From NCBI GenBank assembly GCA_017882585.1, contig JADGPF010000085.1, positions 1-44,005 on the forward strand: DNA of 44,005 nucleotides, given 5' to 3'. Origin of the DNA: Thermoleophilia bacterium (GTDB lineage Bacteria > Actinomycetota > Thermoleophilia > Miltoncostaeales > Miltoncostaeaceae). Below, piece by piece: positions 36,772-44,005 of the stretch; position 1 is the stretch's first letter; every line of letters starts with the position of its first letter. The translations under genes were made by a program, and so were the position numbers. The notes beneath the pieces were generated by a model. The model worked only from the letters and a program-made list of their open reading frames with translations. It ran no database searches and was not told where the DNA came from.

Positions 36772-37857
36772 ATGGGGACACAGAACCGAGCGGGTATTGA
36801 CGCGATCGTTGAGGTACTGGGCGATGCCGCACAGCGGCTCTTGGATCACCGCTGCACCACGATTCCGGCGAGCCGTCTGATCACGCCCGGCCCCGACTAT
36901 GTCGACCGCGTCCTAATCAACTCGGATCGCTCCATCCCTGTGCTGCGATCGATCCAAACGTTGTTCGGCACGGGACGCCTGGCCAACACCGGGTACGTGT
37001 CGATCCTTCCGGTCGATCAGGGCATCGAGCACTCGGGCGGCGCATCGTTCGCCAAGAACCCGGAGTACTTCGATCCGGTGAGGATTGTCGAGCTGGCGAT
37101 CGAAGGCGGCTGCAACGCCGTCGCCACAACCCTCGGTGCGCTCGGCCTGGCCGCCCGCAAGTACGCACACCGGATCCCGTTCCTGCTGAAGCTCAATCAC
37201 AACGAGTTCCTGTCGTACCCGAACGCCTACGACCAGATCATCTTCGCGTCGGTCAAGCAGGCGCGCGAGATGGGCTGCGTCGCGGTCGGCGCGACCATCT
37301 ATTTCGGGTCGGAGGAGAGCCGGCGCCAGATTCAGGAGGTCACCGCCGCCTTTGCCGCCGCCCATGAGCACGGCATGGCCACGGTGCTGTGGTGCTACCT
37401 GCGCAACGCGGCGTTCAACACGACCAAGTCCGGCGGTCCGGACTACCACGTGGCGACCGACCTGACCGGCCAGGCAAACCACATCGGCGTCACGATCGAG
37501 GCCGACATTATCAAGCAGAAGCTGCCGGAGACCGCGGCGCCCGGATTCGTCGACCTGAACTTCGGCAAGTCGGATCCGAGGATGTACAGCGAGCTCATGT
37601 CCGACCACCCGATCGACATGACCCGCTACCAGGTTGCCAACTGCTACCTGGGGCGCATCCCGCTGATCAACTCGGGCGGGGCATCGGGAGCAAACGATCT
37701 CCATGACGCGGTGGCCACCGCGGTGATCAATAAGCGCGCCGGCGGCTCGGGCCTGATCTCCGGGCGCAAGGCGTTCCAGAAGCCAATGGCCGACGGGGTC
37801 GCGCTGCTGAACGCGATCCAAGACGTCTACCTGTGCCCGGAGATTGACCTGGCATAG
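36772..37857 (+). CDS. Archaeal-type class I fructose-bisphosphate aldolase (DhnA/FbaB family)
   Basis: [68 protein letters not shown]. Start could be ATG 36766. Confidence 0.9.
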   Translation: MGTQNRAGIDAIVEVLGDAAQRLLDHRCTTIPASRLITPGPDYVDRVLINSDRSIPVLRSIQTLFGTGRLANTGYVSILPVDQGIEHSGGASFAKNPEYFDPVRIVELAIEGGCNAVATTLGALGLAARKYAHRIPFLLKLNHNEFLSYPNAYDQIIFASVKQAREMGCVAVGATIYFGSEESRRQIQEVTAAFAAAHEHGMATVLWCYLRNAAFNTTKSGGPDYHVATDLTGQANHIGVTIEADIIKQKLPETAAPGFVDLNFGKSDPRMYSELMSDHPIDMTRYQVANCYLGRIPLINSGGASGANDLHDAVATAVINKRAGGSGLISGRKAFQKPMADGVALLNAIQDVYLCPEIDLA

Positions 37858-37893
37858 CGGCGCACGGCGCACGGTGGAACCGGGAACTTTGCG

Positions 37894-37929
37894 CGCACCG
37901 ACGGGACCTGATGGGATCCCGTCGGTGCG
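37894..37929. terminator. Hairpin downstream of the aldolase gene
   Basis: cgcaccgacggga-cctgatggga-tcccgtcggtgcg, 13-bp stem, 36 nt after the stop. Confidence 0.55.
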
Positions 37930-38035
37930 GTCATTCGCCGAGGCACAGTCCTCGGGGTCGACTACGCTCAGACTGGGCCTCCGCAACGCTTTCGGCCCGC
38001 GCAGCCCATCTGGTCCTCCAGCGTCCGGACGCCAC

Positions 38036-39445
38036 ATGCCGCACATCCCCAAGGGTCGCCCTCCGAGCGCTGGTTCCGCCGGCGCGCGCGAGCACGCCGC
38101 ACGACGGCGCACGATCTACTGGATCGGCCTCCCACTTGGTTCCGCATGCGCGGCCGTCCTGGTGATGGCGGCGACCGGCCTCGCGACGGCCCCAGCGGGA
38201 TCCGTGGCAATCACCTCGCGCGGCGGGATCGCGCGGCGCGGCCAGTTCGTGCCCGTCGCCGCCACCGACCCGACAGGCTGGTTTTGCCAGGTCCGCGCCA
38301 GCGACGGCCGTCACACGACCGTGATCACGGGCGTCGTGGCCACCCCGAACGGTTCCTTGAGCTCAGGTTGGCTGGTTCCGCGCGCAACGCGCGTTCGCGC
38401 CTGGACGCTCAGCGTCGCCTGCGGGGCCTCGCGCGCCGCCGTCGCGCTCGGCCAGGTGAGTGTCGCATCGCAGCATCGGGTCGTGCTTGCTCCGGTTCGC
38501 CCGTCGACGATCACGCCCGACATCGTCGACCTCACCGCATCGCTCGGATATCAGTCGGGCAGTTACGCCGCGGGCACGGGCATTGTGGTCTCGGCCACCG
38601 GTCTGGTCCTCACCAACAATCACGTCGTCGCCGGCAGCACGAGCATCCGCGCGGTCGACCTCGGAAACCATCACAGTTACCACGCGCGGATGGTCGGAAT
38701 CGATGCTGCGGGCGACCTCGCGGTCCTACAGCTCATCGGTGCCCATGGGCTGCGACGTGCGCCGTTCGGCAGCTCTCGGTATGCGGTCCGGGGCATCGGC
38801 GTGAGCGCCGTCGGCAACGTCGGCGGGCGTGGCGGAGCGCCGACGATCACCTCCGGGATCATTACTGCGATCAATCAGAACGTCGACGCGAGCGACGCCG
38901 GCTCGCATGCCACCGAGCACCTGACCGGACTCCTTGAGACCAGCGCCCTCGTGCAACCCGGCGATTCCGGAGGCCCGCTCGTGGACGCCACCGGCTCGGT
39001 GATCGGCATCGACACCGCGGCGGCCGGTGGCGGGTCGTCAGGCCACGCGGGGTTTGCGATCCCCCTCACGCCGGCACTGGCAACCGAGCAGCAGATCGCC
39101 CTCGGTGCCCCGTCGCCGGGACTCGCCATCGGGTCACAGGCATACACGGGCTTCCTCGGGGTGCAGGTCATCGCAGGTACGCCGCGTGGTGCGCGGATCG
39201 TGCAGGTCGAGCATAGGTCGCCCGCCGACCGGTCCGGCGTGCGCGCCGGCGAGACGATCACGGCAATCGACACCGAGCCGACGGCATCACCGGCGGTGCC
39301 CGCGCATCCGATCGCGACGACCGGGCAGCTCACGGCACTGCTCAACCGCCTGCACCCCGGCGACGTGGTGACGGTCACCCTGACGGGTACCAACGCGCCC
39401 AAGACACCGCTCTCGGTCACGCTCGGGGTCGGAGCAGCCCGGTGA
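38036..39445 (+). CDS. HtrA/DegP-like serine protease (S1C) with PDZ domain, membrane-anchored
   Basis: N-terminal TM; GLVLTNNHVVAGSTSI, GDLAVLQLIG, QPGDSGGPLVDATGSVIGIDTAA; PDZ RIVQVEHRSPADRSGVRAGETITAID. Confidence 0.88.
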   Translation: MPHIPKGRPPSAGSAGAREHAARRRTIYWIGLPLGSACAAVLVMAATGLATAPAGSVAITSRGGIARRGQFVPVAATDPTGWFCQVRASDGRHTTVITGVVATPNGSLSSGWLVPRATRVRAWTLSVACGASRAAVALGQVSVASQHRVVLAPVRPSTITPDIVDLTASLGYQSGSYAAGTGIVVSATGLVLTNNHVVAGSTSIRAVDLGNHHSYHARMVGIDAAGDLAVLQLIGAHGLRRAPFGSSRYAVRGIGVSAVGNVGGRGGAPTITSGIITAINQNVDASDAGSHATEHLTGLLETSALVQPGDSGGPLVDATGSVIGIDTAAAGGGSSGHAGFAIPLTPALATEQQIALGAPSPGLAIGSQAYTGFLGVQVIAGTPRGARIVQVEHRSPADRSGVRAGETITAIDTEPTASPAVPAHPIATTGQLTALLNRLHPGDVVTVTLTGTNAPKTPLSVTLGVGAAR

Positions 39446-39972
39446 CCGAGCGCGCGTCCGCGCGGAACGATGGCAGCGGGCTGTGCCTCTCCATCGCCGG
39501 GGTCGAGCGCATCGACGACCTCGAGCCGCTGTGGCTGGCACTCCACCGTCACCACCGCGAGGTGGCCGCCGTACCCGTCCAGGCGGACGACGGACTCTCG
39601 TGGGAGCTGTGCCGCGCCAACTACCGCCGGCACATCGAGGCCGGCGATGGGTTCCTGATCATGGCCGATCGGCACGGCATCACCACCGGCTACACGATGG
39701 TGCTGTTGCGCGCCGGACCCGACGACACGTACCCGTTCACCGACCGCTTTGCCGAGGTGCTCACGCTGGTCGTCTCACCCGCTGAGCGCGGGCGGGGGGT
39801 CGGCAGCGCGCTCCTCGATGCCGTCGACGCCGAGTTGGCGGTCCGCGGGATCAGCGACCAAGTGATCTCGGTGATGGCCGGAAATGCGGCGGCCCAGCGG
39901 CTTTACGAACGTCGTGGGTTCGTACCCGGCGAGATCCTCCTGTTTCGCGTGGGGGCACAGGCCGCACGGTGA
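39442..39972 (+). CDS. GNAT family N-acetyltransferase
   Basis: GTGA overlap with protease stop; LTLVVSPAERGRGVGSALLDAV, GNAAAQRLYERRGFVPGE. Confidence 0.88.
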   Translation: MTERASARNDGSGLCLSIAGVERIDDLEPLWLALHRHHREVAAVPVQADDGLSWELCRANYRRHIEAGDGFLIMADRHGITTGYTMVLLRAGPDDTYPFTDRFAEVLTLVVSPAERGRGVGSALLDAVDAELAVRGISDQVISVMAGNAAAQRLYERRGFVPGEILLFRVGAQAAR

Positions 39973-40007
39973 TCACCGTGGCGCGTCTGGCATTGGCGAC
40001 GACGTGG

Positions 40008-40739
40008 TCAGGTGCCCCGAGCCGATGCCACAGCAGCGTCATCGGGTGCGGGTCCCTCACGAGCGCGACGTACCGCGTGGGTCCATTCCGGAAGCATGAG
40101 CCCGGCGCCTGCGAAAAAGCACAGGGCGCCCAGGAACGTGCCGAGGTTCGCCCACCGGGGGTCCACAGCCTGGGAGCTGCCAGGCAGGACGTAGCTGGCG
40201 ATCGCGGAGACCATGAAGAAGACCGATCCGATCATGTTCAGCCAGGAGATCTCCCACGCGAGCGACCCCGGCTCGAGCTCCAACAGCGGTCCAAGCGCGA
40301 GGATCGCGAACGCGCTGGAGACCAGGAACAGGATCGAGCCCACAAAATCGGGCACCCACACCAGGCGGTGCGTCTGCGCCTCGGTCAGGGTCGTGGCGAT
40401 CGCAAACGCCGTGCTCGCGTTGAAGGCGAGCGTGCCGGGGAACTGCGTCGCCGCCGCCAACCAACCGCGATCATGCGGGACCCACGCGCGCACGACCACC
40501 ACCCGCCGCGTGCGGTCGTCACCGTCCGGGGGCGGCACCATCGCGGGACTCTGGGCCTGGAGCAACTGCGCAAACGATGCGGCCGTGAAGAAGATCGAGC
40601 CAACGAAGAACGTGATCGCATCCGCGACGACCCCAACCGCGTTGACGTACCAGGGAATCGTGCCGAGCGCGAAGCACGCGGAGCCGATCATGAACAGCAC
40701 CGCAATCGCCGCGTTCAGCCGCCATGGGGCAGCTCTCAT
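40008..40739 (-). CDS. YrhK-like multi-TM membrane protein with internal duplication
   Basis: Repeated FxxGSxxF-type segments: FVGSIFFTAASFAQLLQ, DFVGSILFLVSSAFAIL, NMIGSVFFMVSAIASYV; RWANLGTFLGALCFFAGAGLMLPE. Confidence 0.6.
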   Translation of the reverse strand: MRAAPWRLNAAIAVLFMIGSACFALGTIPWYVNAVGVVADAITFFVGSIFFTAASFAQLLQAQSPAMVPPPDGDDRTRRVVVVRAWVPHDRGWLAAATQFPGTLAFNASTAFAIATTLTEAQTHRLVWVPDFVGSILFLVSSAFAILALGPLLELEPGSLAWEISWLNMIGSVFFMVSAIASYVLPGSSQAVDPRWANLGTFLGALCFFAGAGLMLPEWTHAVRRAREGPAPDDAAVASARGT

Positions 40740-40835
40740 CGGACGCGCCGCTCACCGCAGGCCCGCCCACGCCGTGCGCCGACGCACCGCGACGACCACG
40801 GCGCACGTGGCGTGTGATGCACCGCCATGATCGCC

Positions 40836-42221
40836 CTAGTGGCGGAAACCTTCCTTGTGAATCGCCGACGGGGTCCGCTCGGGCTCGATGGCAAAGTTGT
40901 TCAGCACGTCGTGAAGGTTCGCCAACAGCAGCCGGGCGAGATCACGGCTGAACCCGTGCCGCACGACGATCCGGCAGACCACCAGATCCGAGCGGTTGTC
41001 CTCCATCGTGTACGCGGGCACTTGCCAGCCGTACTCACGCAGGCGTGCCGATAGCTCAAACAACGTGAAGTTCTGGCCCGGACGCAGCGACCACGACAGC
41101 ACCGGCAAGTCGGATCCGTCCGTAATGATCTCGAAAGGCCCGATCGACCCGATCTCGCCGGCCAGGAACTTGGCGACGTCCTGCGCCGTTTGGTGGATCT
41201 TTCGGTATCCGGCCCGGCCGAGGCGCACGAAGTTGTAGTACTGGGCGACGATCTGGCCGCCGGGCCGGGAGAAGTTGATCCCGAATGTCGGCATCTCGCC
41301 GCCGAGGTAGTTGACCCGGAAGATCAGCTCCTCCGGCAGCTCTTTCGTGTCGCGCCAGAGTACCCAGCCGACGCCGAGTGGTGCGAGGCCGTACTTGTGC
41401 CCGGAGGCGTTGATCGACTTGACCCGCGGCACGCGGAAGTCCCATTCGAGGTCGGGCTGAAGAAACGGAGCGACGAACCCGCCGCTGGCGCCGTCCACGT
41501 GGATCGGAATGTCCAGCCCCGTGCGCTCCTGCAGGTCGTCGAGCACCGCGCCGATCTCGGCGATGGGCTCGTAGTCGCCGGTGTACGTCGAGCCGAGAAT
41601 GCCGACGACGGCGATCGTGTTTTCGTCACAGCGCTTGACCGCTTCCTCCGCGCTCAGGATGAATCGGTCGCCCTCCATCGGAACGAGGTGCTCCTCGACG
41701 TTCCAGTAGCGGGCGAACTTGTGCCAGCACACCTGCACGTTGGACCCCGCCACGATGTTGGGTCGGTCGGTGGGTCGGCCGGCGGCTCGCTGGCGCTGCT
41801 CCCAGCGCCGAAGCAGCGCCATCCCGCCCAGCATGCAGGCCTCGCTCGACCCGGTCGTCGACGTGCCGATGACGTCCTTGGTATCCGGAGCGTTCCACAG
41901 GTCGCCAAGCATGTTCACGCAGCGCAGCTCGAGCTCTGCGGTCTGCGGATACTCGTCCTTGTCGATCATGTTCTTGTCGAAGCTCTCGGCCATCAGCGCC
42001 AGGAGCTCGGGCTCGGCCCAGGTCTGGCAGAACGTCGCCATATTCAGGCGCGCGTTGCCCTCGACCATCAGCTCATCGCGGATGAGCTCGTACGCGTGCC
42101 GACCATCCCACTCGTCCTCGGGCATCTTGTACTTCGGTGCGCTCCACGACGGATCGGTGCTGACGTAGACGTCATCGGCCGCGTCCGCATCGGCTGAGCT
42201 CTTGACCCGGTGAACCGCCAT
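40836..42221 (-). CDS. gadB: Glutamate decarboxylase
   Basis: [46 protein letters not shown] (PLP Lys); C-terminus GFRH resembling the E. coli GadB autoinhibitory tail. Confidence 0.93.
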   Translation of the reverse strand: MAVHRVKSSADADAADDVYVSTDPSWSAPKYKMPEDEWDGRHAYELIRDELMVEGNARLNMATFCQTWAEPELLALMAESFDKNMIDKDEYPQTAELELRCVNMLGDLWNAPDTKDVIGTSTTGSSEACMLGGMALLRRWEQRQRAAGRPTDRPNIVAGSNVQVCWHKFARYWNVEEHLVPMEGDRFILSAEEAVKRCDENTIAVVGILGSTYTGDYEPIAEIGAVLDDLQERTGLDIPIHVDGASGGFVAPFLQPDLEWDFRVPRVKSINASGHKYGLAPLGVGWVLWRDTKELPEELIFRVNYLGGEMPTFGINFSRPGGQIVAQYYNFVRLGRAGYRKIHQTAQDVAKFLAGEIGSIGPFEIITDGSDLPVLSWSLRPGQNFTLFELSARLREYGWQVPAYTMEDNRSDLVVCRIVVRHGFSRDLARLLLANLHDVLNNFAIEPERTPSAIHKEGFRH

Positions 42222-42271
42222 GGTGCTCCTTTGGGTTCGCACTGACGACAGGCCCAGATCGGCCCGTCGGG

Positions 42272-42321
42272 ACGTGTCGTACACGTGGACAGCATCCGCG
42301 ACAGCTCACGGCGGATGCTGT
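42272..42321 (-). terminator. Two tandem hairpins between the FkbM gene stop and gadB start (terminator or 5'UTR element)
   Basis: acgtgt-cgt-acacgt (42272-42286) and acagcatccgc-gacagctcacg-gcggatgctgt (42289-42321). Confidence 0.45.
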
Positions 42322-42397
42322 TGTTGGGGGGAACGTCCCGATCCTCCCACAGCGTGCGCGAGGGGGTCAACCGCGGTCCGTCACCGGTATCAGACGG

Positions 42398-43303
42398 TCA
42401 CATCCGGTATGCCCAGAGAGTGCCGACGCCGGCGCTGGTCGCGGATACCTCGTGGACCGTAAATCCGGCGATCTCCAGCAGATCGCACGCGTACGCCATC
42501 GGATCCGGCGCGGGGCAGCCCCAGGGATGAAACTCCATCACGAGCGCGCGGACGCCGGTGCGCGCGAACCGCTCGTCGGCGATGATCGGCCATTCGCCGC
42601 CCTCAATATCCATCTTGAGCAGCACGGCGTCGGTCAGGTCGGGAATCACGTCGCGACCAGGGACGACGGCCGCGTCCCGGGCGTCCGTCACGATCCGCCC
42701 TGCCGTCGAATGCCCATGCCCGAAGCGCACGTCTTCGCTGCGTGTGGTCGCCGCCGCCGGGACGACCTCCCAGGTCGGGCCGCCTGTGCGGGTCTCGACA
42801 TCGCGGTTCTGAGAGAGCGCCGCAAGGTTCGCCGCGACCGGCTCGTAGGCGACGATCGAGTCCACGGGCAGCTGGGTCGACAGGAACCGCGCCGCGAACC
42901 CGACGTTCGCCCCCAGGTCGACGAGACGGATCGGTCGCCCGTCGCGAGCAAGTGCATCACGAACGGCCTCGGGCACCGAATACGCAGGCACACCGAAGAT
43001 CTCCCACAACAGGAAGACGTCGACGGTCCCGTGGCGCACGACCACCTTGCACCCGTACCCTCGAAGATCGTAGGCGAACGCGTTGCCCGATCCACGCAAC
43101 AGCACGCGCCACGCATCGCCCATGTCGCCCCCGCGACGTCGGGCGATCGCCGCGACCAAGGGTCGCATCGGATAGAACAGGCTCTCGCGGACGACAAATC
43201 GCACAGGCGTGCGCACGAGCGCCGTCGCGCCGCGAAATGCGCGCCAGCGCAGACCCAGCTGCGCACGGTGCAACGCATCACGTCCGCTATCGATTATCCT
43301 CAT
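42398..43303 (-). CDS. FkbM family SAM-dependent methyltransferase
   Basis: IRLVDLGANVGFAARFL; IVAYEPVAANLAAL; VLLKMDIEGGEWPIIADE; ALVMEFHPWG. Confidence 0.85.
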   Translation of the reverse strand: MRIIDSGRDALHRAQLGLRWRAFRGATALVRTPVRFVVRESLFYPMRPLVAAIARRRGGDMGDAWRVLLRGSGNAFAYDLRGYGCKVVVRHGTVDVFLLWEIFGVPAYSVPEAVRDALARDGRPIRLVDLGANVGFAARFLSTQLPVDSIVAYEPVAANLAALSQNRDVETRTGGPTWEVVPAAATTRSEDVRFGHGHSTAGRIVTDARDAAVVPGRDVIPDLTDAVLLKMDIEGGEWPIIADERFARTGVRALVMEFHPWGCPAPDPMAYACDLLEIAGFTVHEVSATSAGVGTLWAYRM

Positions 43304-43438
43304 CTGCGCCGTCCCGATCTCACCGGCGCCGTTGCAGCCGGCGGTCAACTGGCATGCGTGCGCCCGATTGAGATCGGGCGTTGACCACTCTCGCGAGACA
43401 ATACAGCGGACGCGTATGATTCAGGGAGACGACGACCG

Positions 43439-44005
43439 ATGACGGAGCCCGACGTGTTCGTGATGGCCGACCAGGCCCTCAACGCCGTCGTTGGCCAGAT
43501 CCGGCCCGATCAATGGCAGATGTCGATGCCTGTCGAGTTCCAGCGTCGCGATGCCGATCGCACGACGACGCTCCGGGACATCATCAACTATCACGCCTAC
43601 GACGATGCGTGGGTTCCGAACATGCTCGCTGGCTGGACGATGGACGAAATCGGCCAGGACGCCTTTACCGGCGATCTGCTTGGCGAGGACCCGGCGGGAA
43701 GCTTTACCACCCTCGTGGACAAGGCGTGCCGGGCCGCCCGAGCGGTGACCGACCTCGAGCAGACCGTGCACTGTTCGTTCGGCAACTACACGGTCCGAGA
43801 GTACTTCTGGCAAATCACGATGTTCCGCGGCCTGCGCGCGCACGACATCGCCCGCGTCATTGGCATCGACTACTCTCTGCCGGACCCGCTGGTCAACGGG
43901 CTTTGGGAGGAGATCAGCCCGCGCGCCGACGAGTGGCGACTCGTCGGGATCTTTCCGCCCGCGATCCCGGTCTCCGTGGATGCCCCGCTGCTCGATCGAC
44001 TGCTC
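43439..44005 (+). CDS. DinB/TIGR03086-like (mycothiol-dependent-enzyme-type) protein, 3'-truncated
   Basis: Open from ATG 43439 to the window end: MTEPDVFVMADQALNAVVGQIRPDQWQMSMP...TLRDIINYHAYDDAWVPNMLAG...CSFGNYTVREYFWQITMFRGLRAHDIARVIGID...; absent from the ORF track because it has no stop in the window. Confidence 0.75.
   Translation, partial: MTEPDVFVMADQALNAVVGQIRPDQWQMSMPVEFQRRDADRTTTLRDIINYHAYDDAWVPNMLAGWTMDEIGQDAFTGDLLGEDPAGSFTTLVDKACRAARAVTDLEQTVHCSFGNYTVREYFWQITMFRGLRAHDIARVIGIDYSLPDPLVNGLWEEISPRADEWRLVGIFPPAIPVSVDAPLLDRLL

Noticed and set aside
36913-38112. 399-aa minus-strand ORF opposite the aldolase gene
   Set aside because: Shadow ORF; the aldolase on the + strand has all family motifs.
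1-44005. CRISPR arrays, transposases, phage genes, toxin-antitoxin or defence systems
   Set aside because: No repeat-spacer periodicity, transposase motifs or defence-type domains were recognised; the window reads as housekeeping/core-like chromosome.

Overview
High-GC (~69-70% by eye) bacterial chromosomal window, most likely from an actinobacterium or a relative. This placement is inferred from PurS/PurQ/small-PurL, VKOR, a DinB/TIGR03086-type protein and leaderless TAnnnT promoters. Main content: a near-contiguous nine-gene purine operon purB(partial)-C-S-Q-L-F-M-N-H; a membrane-anchored trypsin-like protease; alanine dehydrogenase; an orphan NarL-type response regulator; a DsbA-like/VKOR pair; an S9 peptidase; a fatty-acid synthesis operon fabD-fabG-fabF-fabF plus a small 2-TM protein; a thioesterase/Tag pair; metH with a convergent, zinc-ligand-less MetE-like mini-protein; ATP-type pckA; an enoyl-CoA hydratase; a decayed ketopantoate reductase; an aminotransferase-ddl pair; an envelope glycosylation cluster (GtrA plus three GT87/DUF2029-like glycosyltransferases, one with a PepSY-like N-terminus); an archaeal-type class I aldolase; an HtrA-like protease; GNAT; a duplicated YrhK-like membrane protein next to glutamate decarboxylase; an FkbM methyltransferase; and a 3'-truncated DinB/TIGR03086-like gene absent from the ORF track. 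No tRNA, rRNA, CRISPR array or transposon was recognised. No wholly new system is evident. The best leads are the MetE-like mini-protein at metH, the fabD promoter/operator dyad, the small protein coupled to tandem ketosynthases, the PepSY-GT fusion cluster, and gadB linked to a YrhK-like protein.
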